Part shown: positions 19,175 through 28,366 of the stretch, one piece after another
How the letters are laid out: the number at the start of each line of letters is the position of its first letter
Position numbering within the stretch: position 1 is the first letter of the stretch
NCBI RefSeq assembly: GCF_004136015.1
Contig: NZ_CP024866.1
Span: 1,305,336 to 1,369,335, forward strand
Reading direction: 5' to 3'
Length of the DNA: 64,000 nt
Source: Pseudomonas sp. ACM7
GTDB lineage: Bacteria; Pseudomonadota; Gammaproteobacteria; Pseudomonadales; Pseudomonadaceae
Translations under genes and position numbers: made by a program
Notes under the pieces: model-generated
Databases searched by the model: none
What the model saw: only the letters and a program-made list of their open reading frames with translations
What the model was told of the DNA's origin: nothing

Positions 19175-19813
19175 ATGAATGCCGCAAAACGTCTGGAAAT
19201 TTTTCGCCGATTTCACGAAGACAACCCGGAACCGAAGACCGAACTGGCCTACTCCTCGCCGTTCGAATTACTGATCTCCGTGATTCTCTCCGCGCAGTCG
19301 ACCGATGTCGGCGTCAACAAGGCCACCGCCAAGCTCTACCCGGTGGCCAATACACCAGCGGCGATTTATGCCCTGGGTGTCGAAGGTTTGTCGGAATACA
19401 TCAAGACCATCGGCTTGTTCAACAGCAAAGCGAAAAACGTGATCGAGACCTGTCGATTACTGGTGGAACGTCATGGAGGTGAAGTGCCGCAAACCCGTGA
19501 AGAGCTGGAAGCGTTACCCGGCGTCGGCCGCAAGACCGCCAACGTAGTGCTCAACACCGCGTTCCGTCAGCTGACCATGGCCGTGGACACGCATATTTTC
19601 CGGGTCAGCAACCGTACCGGCATTGCTCCAGGCAAAAATGTGGTCGAGGTTGAGCAAAAACTCATGAAGTTCGTGCCGAAGGAATATCTGCTCGACTCCC
19701 ATCACTGGCTGATCCTCCACGGACGCTACGTTTGCCTGGCCCGCAAGCCTCGTTGCGGCAGTTGTCGGATCGAAGACTTGTGCGAATACAAGCAAAAGAC
19801 GTCGGACGATTGA
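19175..19813 (+). CDS. nth: Endonuclease III
   Basis: A 212-residue DNA glycosylase/AP lyase of base excision repair, removing oxidised pyrimidines. The helix-hairpin-helix is LPGVGRKTANVVL with the catalytic Lys, AVDTHIFR holds the catalytic Asp, and the C-terminal [4Fe-4S] loop has Cys spacing 6-2-5 (CLARKPRCGSCRIEDLC). The ATG at 19175 gives the normal length; the longer open frame into rnfE has no family similarity. Co-transcription with the Rnf-like genes is likely. Confidence 0.97.
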   Translation: MNAAKRLEIFRRFHEDNPEPKTELAYSSPFELLISVILSAQSTDVGVNKATAKLYPVANTPAAIYALGVEGLSEYIKTIGLFNSKAKNVIETCRLLVERHGGEVPQTREELEALPGVGRKTANVVLNTAFRQLTMAVDTHIFRVSNRTGIAPGKNVVEVEQKLMKFVPKEYLLDSHHWLILHGRYVCLARKPRCGSCRIEDLCEYKQKTSDD

Positions 19814-19919
19814 GGCGCTATTAGGTTTTTCGATTTATCGATTGAAAAAATCTTTTTTACCCGCCGGGAGATTATCGATATAAGGGGCGCCAAAGGCAGC
19901 CTTAGCCTGGAGTAACACT

Positions 19920-20099
19920 ATGAGCACTGGCAAAGAGCAATTGGACGTAGAAGACGACTTCACCCCTGTTGAGGCTGATGATGCTGAACCGGTGGTTGAA
20001 GTGGCGAAGACCAACCTGAGCAAACGCCGTACCATCGACAATCTGTTGGAGGAGCGCCGACTGCAAAAGCAATTGGCCGATTACGATTTTGATCTATGA
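19920..20099 (+). CDS. PA3496-family small acidic protein
   Basis: A 59-residue protein, MSTGKEQLDVEDDFTPVEAD to LADYDFDL, with an acidic first half and a charged, probably helical second half (SKRRTIDNLLEERRLQKQLAD). It has GGAG 7 bases before the ATG and is followed by a strong terminator. It matches the family named after P. aeruginosa PA3496, annotated as putative envelope integrity proteins, and the position after nth is the same as in P. aeruginosa (nth is PA3495). No signal peptide is seen. Function unproven. Confidence 0.85.
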   Translation: MSTGKEQLDVEDDFTPVEADDAEPVVEVAKTNLSKRRTIDNLLEERRLQKQLADYDFDL

Positions 20100-20103
20100 C
20101 ACC

Positions 20104-20132
20104 TAAAAGCCTCCCGAAACGGAGGCTTTTTA
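20104..20132 (+). terminator. Terminator after the PA3496-family gene
   Basis: AAAAGCCTCC/GGAGGCTTTTT with a short CGAAAC loop; five bases after the stop codon. Confidence 0.92.
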
Positions 20133-20186
20133 CTAAGTACCGCCTGATGCCCCCCGCTCATCACGCCTCGTCAAACGCTGGGGCAG

Positions 20187-20813
20187 TCACACCAGACCAT
20201 TGCGTTGAGCCAATTCGATCAGATCGACCAGGGAACGTGCATTGAGTTTCAATAACAGACGAGTCTTATAAGTACTGACAGTCTTATTGCTGAGGAACAT
20301 TCCATCGGCAATCTCCTTGTTGGTCTTGCCTCGGGCCAATTGTTGCAAGACCATCATTTCCCGTCCCGACAGACGATCCACCATATCGGCTTCACTGGCG
20401 TTCCCCAAACTGGAACGTACGGTATGCAAGGCTTGATTCGGAAAGTAACTGTAGCCTGACAATACTGCCTTTATTGCACTGAGCAATTCAGTGAGATCCT
20501 GTTGTTTACAGACATACCCTGCAGCACCCGATTGCATGCAACGCATAGAGAAATGCCCGGGTGCCTGGGAAGTTAGTATCAGTACTTTCATGGGCATTGC
20601 TGTCGATGTCAGACGCGCAATGACTTCCAGCCCATCAAGTTTTGGTATTCCAATATCAAGGATGACAATATCCGGCATATGCTCACGGGCAAGTTGCAAC
20701 GCATCCACGCCATTATCTGTCTCTGCAATAACTTCGTAGCCGTGACGCTCCATTAGCATACGTACCGCAAGACGAATGACGGGGTGATCATCCACGATCA
20801 GCACTTTATTCAT
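20187..20813 (-). CDS. Orphan NarL/FixJ-type response regulator
   Basis: A 208-residue regulator with a receiver domain (D8-D9, phospho-acceptor D53 in VILDIGIP, TSQAP, Lys in CKQQ) and a C-terminal LuxR-type helix-turn-helix (LSGREMMVLQQLARGKTNKEIADGMFLSNKTVSTYKTRL). It resembles BvgA/EvgA-like regulators of Pseudomonas. The ATG at 20813 is preferred to a TTG four codons upstream because it begins the receiver fold (MNKVLIVDD); neither has a strong ribosome site. No sensor kinase is adjacent, so its partner is elsewhere. Confidence 0.88.
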   Translation of the reverse strand: MNKVLIVDDHPVIRLAVRMLMERHGYEVIAETDNGVDALQLAREHMPDIVILDIGIPKLDGLEVIARLTSTAMPMKVLILTSQAPGHFSMRCMQSGAAGYVCKQQDLTELLSAIKAVLSGYSYFPNQALHTVRSSLGNASEADMVDRLSGREMMVLQQLARGKTNKEIADGMFLSNKTVSTYKTRLLLKLNARSLVDLIELAQRNGLV

Positions 20814-21308
20814 GGGCAAGTCCAATTTTCGCTGTTCGAATTTTTAGAGCCCGCACGATAGCCTAGTCGTTTCACCCATGGCATGCCGCCCCCCTCGGCC
20901 ACCCACACCTAGAGACATTCCCTACAAACAACACGGATTATTCTTACAAAAATTCTGCAAATACAATGCTTCAGAAAATTTATCAGTCTTACGACATTCT
21001 ATTTATTAAAATTTTTTTGTATCAATTTACAACCCAAAGAACAGAACAACAATACTGAGCACCGGCAATCTCACAGTCGATGCCTAATGAGCTATCCTGA
21101 AAAGTAACTGATATTTTCGGACCCGGAATTCTTACAAAAAACAACGCGCGCCCAACATCAATTTATTCTTACAGAAAAACCAGCAAACGTTTTATTGCAA
21201 GAAAGACAGATATACCCGAAGCACTAACAATGCAGTTAACATGACAAAGAATCACTAACCATAGCCCACAACCCACCGAGAAAATATAAACCTAAATGAG
21301 TAGAAAAC
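20814..21308. other. AT-rich 495-bp intergenic region
   Basis: Markedly richer in A and T than the flanks from about 20930 to 21300, with runs such as TTTATTAAAATTTTTTTG. It separates the divergent regulator and membrane-protein genes and presumably holds both promoters. No open frame of convincing quality and no clear RNA gene was found. A repeated TTCTTACA(A/G)AAA motif occurs near 20941, 21131 and 21166. Confidence 0.6.
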
Positions 21309-22013
21309 ATGAACAAACTCAAACAAAGAATCTCCAACCCCATGACACTTATTGCGATATTCGCAACTCTGTCTGAAACATCAGCAGCCGTCTCTCTGCC
21401 CTTTCTCGGAGAGGATGAAAAAGAGATATACGTTTGGTTCCTGATCAGCTTTCCTTTTTATTTGCTCTTTCTTTTCTTTGCCACTTTAAACTTCAACTAT
21501 CGGTCGCTTTATGCACCCTCCGATTTTGAAAAGAGCAAGCATTTCATAAAAGCCATGGACAACACCGAGCCTTCGGAAAAGAACGACACCCGGTTGACGC
21601 CCGAAAGTTCTGCACCGAGTACGTCGCCGATGGATCGCAGATCCACTCATCCGCCTTGTAATGCGCAGGATCCACCCGAAACCGATTTGCAGACAATCCT
21701 CCCCGCTGAGCACTACATCCGACTGCCCGAGCGCCTCAAGGACCTGTACATCGTTGATGCACGCGGTATGAGCCAAAAGATCGAACTGGGTGCCTCGCTG
21801 GAGAAAATTCAGAAAGAACAGGGAAAACCTGCGCATGTAATCGTCTTCATCACCTGTGCCGAATCGGAGAGATTGCTGAAGGAAAGCGCACTCAAACACT
21901 CAAAAAACGCAAAGAAACACAGCGGTGTACCGTTCTGTGTTGCTTACAATTTGAATTCAAATGGCGTTACGGTCATTGATCAAACGTACCCACTGGCCAC
22001 CAGTGGCGTTTGA
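21309..22013 (+). CDS. Unknown protein with two N-terminal membrane helices
   Basis: A 234-residue protein with no family recognised. Two hydrophobic segments (about residues 12-32 and 42-62) form a membrane anchor. A polar, Ser/Pro-rich linker (90-130) and a soluble C-terminal domain (about 135-230; LPERLKDLYIVDAR, HVIVFITCAESERLL, GVTVIDQTYPL) follow. The N-terminal part is AT-rich like the upstream region, while the C-terminal part returns to typical composition. The ribosome site (GAG before ATG) is weak. A similar gene occupies this slot next to argG in P. putida as far as I recall, but function is unknown. Confidence 0.65.
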   Translation: MNKLKQRISNPMTLIAIFATLSETSAAVSLPFLGEDEKEIYVWFLISFPFYLLFLFFATLNFNYRSLYAPSDFEKSKHFIKAMDNTEPSEKNDTRLTPESSAPSTSPMDRRSTHPPCNAQDPPETDLQTILPAEHYIRLPERLKDLYIVDARGMSQKIELGASLEKIQKEQGKPAHVIVFITCAESERLLKESALKHSKNAKKHSGVPFCVAYNLNSNGVTVIDQTYPLATSGV

Positions 22014-22106
22014 AGCCCGGTCTAAAAAAAAGCAGGAAGGAAGGTGTTAAAAACACAGGAAGGATGCCGCGATGCAAAGTCAGGTAGATCATCCCCTTTT
22101 CAGAAC

Positions 22107-22133
22107 GATGGCCTTGTCTATGACAAGGCCATC
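22107..22133. terminator. Perfect hairpin between convergent genes
   Basis: GATGGCCTTGTC/GACAAGGCCATC with a 3-nt TAT loop. There is no proper U tract on either strand, so termination may be weak. It lies 37 bp beyond the argG stop and 94 bp after the unknown membrane-protein gene. Confidence 0.5.
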
Positions 22134-22169
22134 CTTCCATTACGGTCGCTGCACTACAGTCTCAAGGTC

Positions 22170-23387
22170 TCAGAAAAGCTTCCGGCCTTTGTTCGCCGCA
22201 ATACGCATGCGCAAGGCGTTGAGCTTGATGAAGCCCGCCGCGTCGGCCTGGTTGTAGGCGCCGCCATCTTCTTCGAAGGTCGCGATGTTGGCATCGAACA
22301 ACGATTCGTCGGACTTGCGACCGGTGACGATCACGTTGCCCTTGTACAGCTTCAGGCGCACAACGCCGTTCACGTGGGCCTGGGATGCATCGATCATCTG
22401 TTGCAACATCAGACGCTCAGGGCTCCACCAGTAACCGGTGTAGATCAGGCTGGCGTATTTAGGCATCAGCTCGTCTTTGAGGTGAGCCACTTCGCGGTCC
22501 AGGGTGATCGATTCGATCGCACGGTGGGCGCGCAGCATGATGGTGCCGCCTGGGGTTTCGTAGCAGCCACGGGATTTCATGCCCACGTAACGGTTCTCGA
22601 CGATGTCGAGACGGCCGATACCGTGTTCGCCGCCGATACGGTTCAGGGTCGCCAGCACGGTAGCCGGGGTCATTTCGACGCCGTCCAGTGCGACGATGTC
22701 GCCATTGCGGTAGGTCAGTTCCAGGTATTGCGCTTTATCTGGAGCCTTCTCCGGGGAGACGGTCCATTTCCACATGTCTTCTTCGTGCTCGGTCCAGGTG
22801 TCTTCCAGCACGCCGCCTTCATAGGAGATGTGCAGCAGGTTGGCATCCATCGAGTACGGGGATTTTTTCTTGCCGTGACGCTCGATCGGGATGTTGTGCT
22901 TTTCAGCATAATCCATCAGCTTTTCACGGGAGAGCAGGTCCCATTCGCGCCACGGAGCAATCACTTTCACGCCTGGCTTCAAGGCGTAGGCGCCCAGTTC
23001 GAAACGAACCTGGTCGTTGCCCTTGCCGGTAGCGCCGTGGGAAATGGCGTCAGCACCGGTTTCGTTGGCGATTTCGATCAGGCGTTTGGCGATCAACGGA
23101 CGAGCGATGGAAGTACCCAACAGGTACTCGCCTTCGTAAACGGTGTTGGCGCGGAACATCGGGAAAACGAAATCGCGCACGAATTCTTCGCGCAAGTCGT
23201 CGATGTAGATCTCTTTCACGCCCATGGCCTGTGCCTTGGCGCGTGCAGGTTCGACCTCTTCGCCCTGACCCAGGTCAGCGGTGAAGGTCACGACTTCACA
23301 GTTATAAGTATCCTGCAGCCACTTGAGGATCACCGAAGTGTCCAGGCCGCCGGAATACGCCAGAACGACCTTGTTTACGTCCGCCAT
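22170..23387 (-). CDS. argG: Argininosuccinate synthase
   Basis: A 405-residue enzyme condensing citrulline and aspartate with ATP in arginine synthesis. The N-type ATP pyrophosphatase loop is [12 protein letters not shown] (about residue 9-20). [11 protein letters not shown] and [17 protein letters not shown] are strongly conserved family blocks. The ATG at 23387 has GGAG 8 bases upstream; twelve further codons of open frame lack support. Together with argF near 31.8 kb the window carries two consecutive arginine-pathway steps, on separate transcripts. Confidence 0.98.
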   Translation of the reverse strand: MADVNKVVLAYSGGLDTSVILKWLQDTYNCEVVTFTADLGQGEEVEPARAKAQAMGVKEIYIDDLREEFVRDFVFPMFRANTVYEGEYLLGTSIARPLIAKRLIEIANETGADAISHGATGKGNDQVRFELGAYALKPGVKVIAPWREWDLLSREKLMDYAEKHNIPIERHGKKKSPYSMDANLLHISYEGGVLEDTWTEHEEDMWKWTVSPEKAPDKAQYLELTYRNGDIVALDGVEMTPATVLATLNRIGGEHGIGRLDIVENRYVGMKSRGCYETPGGTIMLRAHRAIESITLDREVAHLKDELMPKYASLIYTGYWWSPERLMLQQMIDASQAHVNGVVRLKLYKGNVIVTGRKSDESLFDANIATFEEDGGAYNQADAAGFIKLNALRMRIAANKGRKLF

Positions 23388-23516
23388 GCCATCACTCCAC
23401 GGGGTTCTACGGAAAGCCGTCAAGTCTACCGCTCATGCAGGATAATTTACAGAGGCGCGACAGCTTATGACGACGAAGCGACAGATTATGTCGAGTGAGC
23501 GACGATTACAGCGGGT

Positions 23517-24425
23517 TCAGGAGGTCGACGCGGCGCTCGCCGATGCAGTGGCCTGAGGGGCCGGCGTTTCAGTGGGCGCAACGCGCGCGAGGTGCACATT
23601 GACCCGACGGTTCTTCGCCCGGTTGGCGGAATTGGTATTGGGCGCCAATGGATAACGCTCGCCGTGAAAGCGCACGGTGATCTGCGATTCCTGAATGCCG
23701 TTGGCCTTGAAGAACTCCATGACTGCCAGGGCCCGACGCCGCGACAGGTCACGGTTGGTCAGGCGGTTGCCGCTGTTGTCGGAGTGGCCATCGAGTTCGA
23801 TGTGGTTGACCGTCGGGTCGGCCTTCATGAACGCCAGCATCACTTGCAATTGAGCCTTGGCTTGCGCGTCGAGATCGATGCCTTCGCCGGGGAAGCCGAT
23901 CTGCGATTGTTTAACCTGCTCGAAATTCTTCGGCAGCAGTTTTGCCACACAGCTCTGGTAGTCGTTGAAGGCCTTGCTGAACTTGACCGGCAGCAGGCGC
24001 ACTTCCGACACCCGGCCATCGCCCGAGTAATGTCGAACGACCGGACTGCGGCCATCCATCAGGCCACTGATCAAGCGGCCGGCCTGAACTTGCGAACTGT
24101 TGAACAGCACGTTGCCGCTGCCGATCCGCACAGAACCGAGGTTGATGTCGCCACGCCCCGGCTGCCAGGGTGCAGCCGCCGCCAGCAAGGTAGCCGAACC
24201 GCCGCCGATCATCGCGTTGTAGGACTTCAGACGAAACGTCGCTTGCTCGCCAGCGCGGTGCACGAACTCACCCGAACCAAAATCGGTGATCGGTTGACTC
24301 AGGCGGCACTCGAACTTGTCTCCTTCGACCGTCCACTCGATGCTCTCCAGACGGGTCTGGAAAGTGAGCGCCATCGCTGGAAGGCTGGCAAACACGCTGA
24401 GCAAGGCTAAATAACGCTGGCGCAC
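23517..24425 (-). CDS. motY: Flagellar stator protein MotY
   Basis: A 302-residue exported protein with a signal peptide (RQRYLALLSVFASLPAMA), a MotY-type N-terminal domain (LTFQTRLESIEWTVEGDKFECRL) and a C-terminal OmpA-like peptidoglycan-binding domain (IELDGHSDNSGNRLTNRDLSRRRA..., NRRVNVHLAR). MotY anchors stators around the polar flagellum motor in the periplasm. A GTG start at 24425 has GGAG upstream at good spacing and gives a clean signal peptide; GTG 24437 is an alternative. The argG-motY-pyrC-rnt order equals PA3525-PA3528 in P. aeruginosa. It lies apart from other flagellar genes. Confidence 0.9.
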   Translation of the reverse strand: MRQRYLALLSVFASLPAMALTFQTRLESIEWTVEGDKFECRLSQPITDFGSGEFVHRAGEQATFRLKSYNAMIGGGSATLLAAAAPWQPGRGDINLGSVRIGSGNVLFNSSQVQAGRLISGLMDGRSPVVRHYSGDGRVSEVRLLPVKFSKAFNDYQSCVAKLLPKNFEQVKQSQIGFPGEGIDLDAQAKAQLQVMLAFMKADPTVNHIELDGHSDNSGNRLTNRDLSRRRALAVMEFFKANGIQESQITVRFHGERYPLAPNTNSANRAKNRRVNVHLARVAPTETPAPQATASASAASTS

Positions 24426-24584
24426 GGGAGGCTCCACTGGCTTCTACAACAAAAAGACCGACACACAGATGTTTACGGCATACCTGTTGGATATCGGAAG
24501 CTTCCAGCAAAACTTGATAGCGAGTGCCTGGAAGAGTCTTTTCCGGTAGCATTCCCCTCAGTTTGACCCGCCTGGAATCCCCTC

Positions 24585-25631
24585 ATGTCCGACCGCCTGA
24601 CCCTGCTGCGTCCCGACGACTGGCATATTCATCTTCGCGATGGTGCTGTGTTGCCCAATACAGTCGCGGATGTCGCGCGCACCTTTGGTCGCGCCATCAT
24701 CATGCCCAACCTGGTACCTCCGGTGCGTAACACCGCTGAAGCCGACGGCTATCGCCAGCGGATTCTCGCTGCACGCCCGGCTGGCAGCCGCTTCGAACCG
24801 TTGATGGTGCTGTACCTGACCGACCGCACCCAGCCCGAAGAAATTCGCGAGGCCAAGGCCAGCGGCTTCATTCACGCCGCCAAGCTGTATCCGGCCGGCG
24901 CGACCACCAACTCGGACTCCGGTGTCACCAGCATCGACAAGATTTTCCCTGCACTTGAGGCCATGGCCGAAGTCGGGATGCCCTTGTTGGTTCACGGTGA
25001 AGTCACCCGTGGCGATGTCGACGTGTTCGATCGCGAAAAATTCTTTATCGATGAGCACATGCGTCGTGTGGTCGAGCGCTTCCCGAGCCTCAAAGTGGTG
25101 TTCGAACACATCACCACGGCTGACGCCGTGCAGTTCGTCAACGAGGCTTCGGCCAATGTTGGCGCGACCATCACCGCGCATCACCTGCTGTACAACCGCA
25201 ACCACATGCTGGTGGGCGGGATTCGGCCGCACTTCTATTGCCTGCCGATCCTCAAGCGCAACACCCATCAGGAAGCCCTGCTCGACGCCGCCACCAGCGG
25301 CAGCGACAAGTTCTTCCTCGGCACCGACTCGGCGCCCCATGCCCAGCACGCCAAAGAAGCCGCTTGCGGCTGTGCCGGTTGCTACACCGCTTATGCCGCG
25401 ATCGAGATGTATGCCGAAGCCTTCGAACAGCGCAACGCGCTGGACAAACTCGAAGCCTTTGCCAGCCTGAACGGCCCGCGTTTCTACGGCCTGCCGGTGA
25501 ACACCGATCGCATCACCCTGGTCCGCGATGAGTGGACCGCCCCAACCAGCCTGCCATTTGGCGAGCTGACCGTAATCCCGCTGCGCGCCGGTGAAAAACT
25601 GCGCTGGCGCCTGCTGGAGGAACACGCGTGA
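24585..25631 (+). CDS. pyrC: Dihydroorotase (class II)
   Basis: A 348-residue zinc amidohydrolase, cyclising carbamoyl-aspartate to dihydroorotate in pyrimidine synthesis. Metal ligands are H14 and H16 ([10 protein letters not shown]), the carbamylated Lys in [10 protein letters not shown] (about 98), His in HGEVTR and HITT, and Asp in LGTDSAPH. Length is that of the E. coli-type enzyme. The start at 24585 precedes the conserved [12 protein letters not shown]. It overlaps rnt by 4 bp, suggesting translational coupling. Confidence 0.97.
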   Translation: MSDRLTLLRPDDWHIHLRDGAVLPNTVADVARTFGRAIIMPNLVPPVRNTAEADGYRQRILAARPAGSRFEPLMVLYLTDRTQPEEIREAKASGFIHAAKLYPAGATTNSDSGVTSIDKIFPALEAMAEVGMPLLVHGEVTRGDVDVFDREKFFIDEHMRRVVERFPSLKVVFEHITTADAVQFVNEASANVGATITAHHLLYNRNHMLVGGIRPHFYCLPILKRNTHQEALLDAATSGSDKFFLGTDSAPHAQHAKEAACGCAGCYTAYAAIEMYAEAFEQRNALDKLEAFASLNGPRFYGLPVNTDRITLVRDEWTAPTSLPFGELTVIPLRAGEKLRWRLLEEHA

Positions 25632-26305
25632 GTGAAGACCATTTCGATGACGAACAGGACGGTCAAGGCGGCGGAGGTGGTTCGCGCCACCCGATGGCTG
25701 AGCGCTTCCGTGGATACCTGCCAGTCGTTGTCGACGTTGAAACCGGTGGTTTCAACTCTGCCACTGACGCCTTGCTGGAAATTGCCGCAACCACCATTGG
25801 CATGGACGAAAAAGGGTTTGTGTACCCCGACCACACCTACTTCTTTCGCGTAGAGCCTTTTGAAGGCGCGAACATCGAAGCGGCCGCTCTGGAATTTACC
25901 GGGATCAAACTCGATCACCCGCTGCGCATGGCAGTGAGTGAAGAAGCAGCGCTGACCGACATCTTCCGCGGCATCCGCAAGGCACTGAAAGCCAATGGCT
26001 GCAAACGGGCGATTCTGGTCGGGCACAACAGCAGCTTCGATCTGGGTTTCCTCAACGCCGCTGTCGCGCGCCTGGACATGAAGCGTAACCCGTTTCATCC
26101 GTTCTCGAGCTTCGATACTGCAACCCTGGCCGGTCTGGCTTACGGCCAAACGGTACTGGCCAAGGCCTGTTCAGCAGCCGACATCGACTTCGACGGTCGT
26201 GAGGCCCACTCGGCTCGCTACGACACCGAGAAGACGGCAGAGCTGTTCTGCGGCATCGTCAATCGCTGGAAACAAATGGGCGGTTGGGAAGACTTCAACG
26301 ACTGA
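25628..26305 (+). CDS. rnt: Ribonuclease T
   Basis: A 225-residue DEDD-family 3'-5' exoribonuclease that trims tRNA and other stable-RNA 3' ends. ExoI is VVVDVETGG (D36, E38), with later Asp/His in [12 protein letters not shown] and [15 protein letters not shown]. Residues 1-25 are a Gly-rich, acidic leader. It begins with GTG in a GTGA overlap with pyrC, with GGAGG upstream. A bidirectional terminator follows. Confidence 0.96.
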   Translation: MSEDHFDDEQDGQGGGGGSRHPMAERFRGYLPVVVDVETGGFNSATDALLEIAATTIGMDEKGFVYPDHTYFFRVEPFEGANIEAAALEFTGIKLDHPLRMAVSEEAALTDIFRGIRKALKANGCKRAILVGHNSSFDLGFLNAAVARLDMKRNPFHPFSSFDTATLAGLAYGQTVLAKACSAADIDFDGREAHSARYDTEKTAELFCGIVNRWKQMGGWEDFND

Positions 26306-26333
26306 TCCCGGTCACCGGGTTTATCCCGCCCAT

Positions 26334-26365
26334 AAAAAAACCGGCCTCAACGGCCGGTTTTTTTT
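26334..26365. terminator. Bidirectional terminator between rnt and the peroxiredoxin gene
   Basis: AAAAAAACCGGCC/GGCCGGTTTTTTTT with a 4-nt TCAA loop; A and T tracts on both sides serve both convergent genes. Confidence 0.95.
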
Positions 26366-26381
26366 ATGCCTCAAACGTGCC

Positions 26382-26984
26382 TTACAGCGCGGCAGCGTTC
26401 TCGGTCAGGTAAGCCGCGACGCCTTCGGTCGAAGCGGTCATGCCTTTGTCGCCTTTTTTCCAGTTGGCAGGGCAAACTTCGCCGTGCTCTTCGTGGAATT
26501 GCAGAGCGTCGACCAGACGGATCAGCTCTTCAATGTTACGGCCCAGCGGCAGGTCGTTGATGATCTGCGAACGGACAACGCCTTTGTCGTCGATCAGGAA
26601 CGCGCCACGGAAAGCCACGCCGCCTTCGGACTCAACGTCGTAGGCCTTGGCGATTTCGTGCTTCAGGTCGGCAGCCATGGTGTAGCGAACTTCGCCGATA
26701 CCACCATTGTTGACCGGGGTGTTGCGCCAGGCGTTGTGGGTGAAGTGCGAGTCGATCGAAACGGCGATCACTTCAACGTTACGTGCCTTGAAGTCAGACA
26801 TGCGGTTGTCCAGAGCGATCAGCTCGGACGGGCAAACGAAGGTGAAGTCCAGTGGGTAGAAGAACACCAGGCCGTATTTGCCTTTGATGGCCGACGACAG
26901 GGTGAAGCTGTCTACGATTTCGCCATTGCCGAGTACGGCCGGTACGGTGAAGTCTGGGGCTTGTTTGCCTACGAGTACGCTCAT
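26382..26984 (-). CDS. Typical 2-Cys peroxiredoxin (AhpC/Tsa family)
   Basis: A 200-residue thiol peroxidase reducing H2O2 and organic peroxides. Peroxidatic C51 is in DFTFVCPSE and resolving C171 in GEVCPANW, with a C-terminal helix (TEGVAAYL) typical of sensitive 2-Cys enzymes. The ATG at 26984 has AGGAG upstream. It is monocistronic, upstream of and divergent from the bfd iron gene. The order rnt-peroxiredoxin-bfd-bfr matches P. aeruginosa PA3528-PA3531. Reductant (thioredoxin or AhpF-like) not shown. Confidence 0.95.
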   Translation of the reverse strand: MSVLVGKQAPDFTVPAVLGNGEIVDSFTLSSAIKGKYGLVFFYPLDFTFVCPSELIALDNRMSDFKARNVEVIAVSIDSHFTHNAWRNTPVNNGGIGEVRYTMAADLKHEIAKAYDVESEGGVAFRGAFLIDDKGVVRSQIINDLPLGRNIEELIRLVDALQFHEEHGEVCPANWKKGDKGMTASTEGVAAYLTENAAAL

Positions 26985-27218
26985 TGGATATCTCCTGGTG
27001 TAAAAACGTGAAGTTCCGGGTTTGCGCCAGCCTGCCACCTTCAGGCGACAGCCCTGTGACACGAACCCGCTTCATAAGGACCGGCCATCATACACTGCGT
27101 TTTTGCCCTGTCCTTAACGGTTTTTTTGTCAGGGGAAATGCAGTCGACAGGTTTTCCTCGTGATCGATCCCTAGAGGAAACCGTTCGTCAGCCCTGATCA
27201 AAGCTTTCAGAAACCACT

Positions 27219-27247
27219 TTGACAATCATTCTCGTTAACATTAAGAT
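27219..27247 (+). promoter_or_regulatory. bfd promoter with overlapping Fur-like box
   Basis: TTGACA (27219-27224), a 17-bp spacer and TAAGAT (27242-27247) form a good sigma-70 promoter. GACAATCATTCTCGTTAAC (27221-27239) lies across the spacer and matches the 19-bp Fur consensus at about 13 positions, so Fur with iron would block it. Confidence 0.75.
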
Positions 27248-27286
27248 CCATCGCAATTGAGTCACAACCAGCGACGGTTTTCACTT

Positions 27287-27505
27287 ATGTATGTTTGCCT
27301 CTGCACTGGCGTCACCGACGGTCAAATCCGCGAAGCGATCTATGAAGGTTGCTGCAGCTATAAGGAAGTCCGTCAGGCCACCGGCGTAGCCAGCCAATGC
27401 GGCAAATGTGCCTGCCTTGCCAAGGAAGTGGTCCGCGAAACCCTGACCAAATTGCAATCGGCCCAGGCTGCAATTCCCTATCCTGTAGAATTTACTGCCG
27501 CGTAA
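27287..27505 (+). CDS. bfd: Bacterioferritin-associated ferredoxin
   Basis: A 72-residue [2Fe-2S] protein. Cluster ligands C4, C6, C38 and C41 are all present (MYVCLCTG, ASQCGKC). Bfd docks on bacterioferritin and passes electrons through its haem so that stored Fe3+ can be released. The ATG at 27287 places the cysteines at family positions; the longer frame upstream crosses the promoter. A Fur-box promoter lies 40-68 bp upstream and a terminator follows, so low iron would induce mobilisation. Confidence 0.97.
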   Translation: MYVCLCTGVTDGQIREAIYEGCCSYKEVRQATGVASQCGKCACLAKEVVRETLTKLQSAQAAIPYPVEFTAA

Positions 27506-27521
27506 CTACCGTATTTCAAAG

Positions 27522-27547
27522 AACCGGACTTGATGTCCGGTTTTTTT
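27522..27547 (+). terminator. Terminator after bfd
   Basis: AACCGGAC/GTCCGGTT with a TTGAT loop, followed by a T tract. It separates bfd from bfr, giving each its own transcript. Confidence 0.9.
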
Positions 27548-27703
27548 ATGTCTGAAAATCAACCGCTTACGCTCCAGACGCGGAACACAAACATTCTTAT
27601 TCAGATTAATTTTCACTTAAGTTTCAATAACTTAGGTTTGACACTCTTAATTACGCGGCTCAAACTCTGCCTTATAGACAGCTACTTAGGGCAGGACCCC
27701 ATC

Positions 27704-28177
27704 ATGAAAGGCGACGTTACAGTCATCCAGCATCTCAACAAGATCCTTGCCAATGAGCTGGTCGCGATCAATCAATACTTCCTGCATGCACGCATGTACG
27801 AAGATTGGGGCCTGAACAAGCTCGGCAAGCACGAGTACCACGAATCCATCGACGAGATGAAGCACGCGGACAAGCTGATCAAGCGCATCCTGTTCCTTGA
27901 AGGCCTGCCGAACGTCCAGGACCTGGGCAAGCTGCAGATCGGCGAACACACCAAGGAAATGCTTGAGTGCGACCTGCGTATCGAACGCACCGGTCATGCG
28001 GATCTCAAAGTGGCTATCGCTCATTGCGAAACCGTTGGCGACTTTGGTAGCCGTGAACTGCTTGAAGATATTCTTGAATCCGAAGAAGAACATATCGACT
28101 GGCTGGAAACCCAACTGGGTCTGATCGATAAAGTCGGTCTTGAGAACTATCTGCAATCGCAGATGGGCGAAGAGTAG
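27704..28177 (+). CDS. bfr: Bacterioferritin
   Basis: A 157-residue subunit of the 24-mer haem-containing ferritin. Ferroxidase ligands E18, E51, H54, E94, E127 and H130 are at the standard places, and M52 is the haem ligand, so this is the Bfd-served, haem-binding type (like P. aeruginosa BfrB). The ATG at 27704 has AGGA upstream. A TTGACA at 27638 may be its -35 region, but the -10 is unclear; the leader is AT-rich. Confidence 0.96.
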   Translation: MKGDVTVIQHLNKILANELVAINQYFLHARMYEDWGLNKLGKHEYHESIDEMKHADKLIKRILFLEGLPNVQDLGKLQIGEHTKEMLECDLRIERTGHADLKVAIAHCETVGDFGSRELLEDILESEEEHIDWLETQLGLIDKVGLENYLQSQMGEE

Positions 28178-28185
28178 GAGCTGTG

Positions 28186-28351
28186 TAGGAGCTGTCGAGT
28201 GCAACGAGGCTGCGATCTTGGCGATGGCAGCGGCGACATCGACATAACTTATCAAGCGCAATAAAAAGCCCCACCTCTCTTTCGAGAGGCGGGGCTTTTT
28301 AGTTGCTGAGATCAAAAGATCGCAGCCTCGTTTCACTCGACAGCTCCTACA
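28186..28351. repeat. Inverted repeat pair, REP-like family 2, enclosing a terminator
   Basis: Arms of the TGTAGGAGCTGTCGAGTGCA type (28189-28223) and its inverse (about 28313-28351, ending CAGCTCCTACA) face each other. Related pairs lie at 47288-47392 and 61891-61981, and a single copy lies at 38978. Unlike the others this pair encloses a Rho-independent terminator. Confidence 0.88.
28263..28300. terminator. Bidirectional terminator between bfr and grxD
   Basis: AAAAAGCCCC(A)CCTCTC/GAGAGG(C)GGGGCTTTTT with a TTTC loop, usable from both sides. It lies centrally within a family 2 inverted repeat. Confidence 0.92.
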
Positions 28352-28366
28352 GGGGAGCCAATCGTC

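Noticed and set aside
20814-22013. Genomic island or prophage remnant
   Set aside because: Only composition is unusual; no integrase, tRNA boundary, direct repeats or phage genes were found, so transfer is not claimed.
22044-23498. 484-residue plus-strand frame opposite argG
   Set aside because: Shadow of argG; no ribosome site or family similarity.
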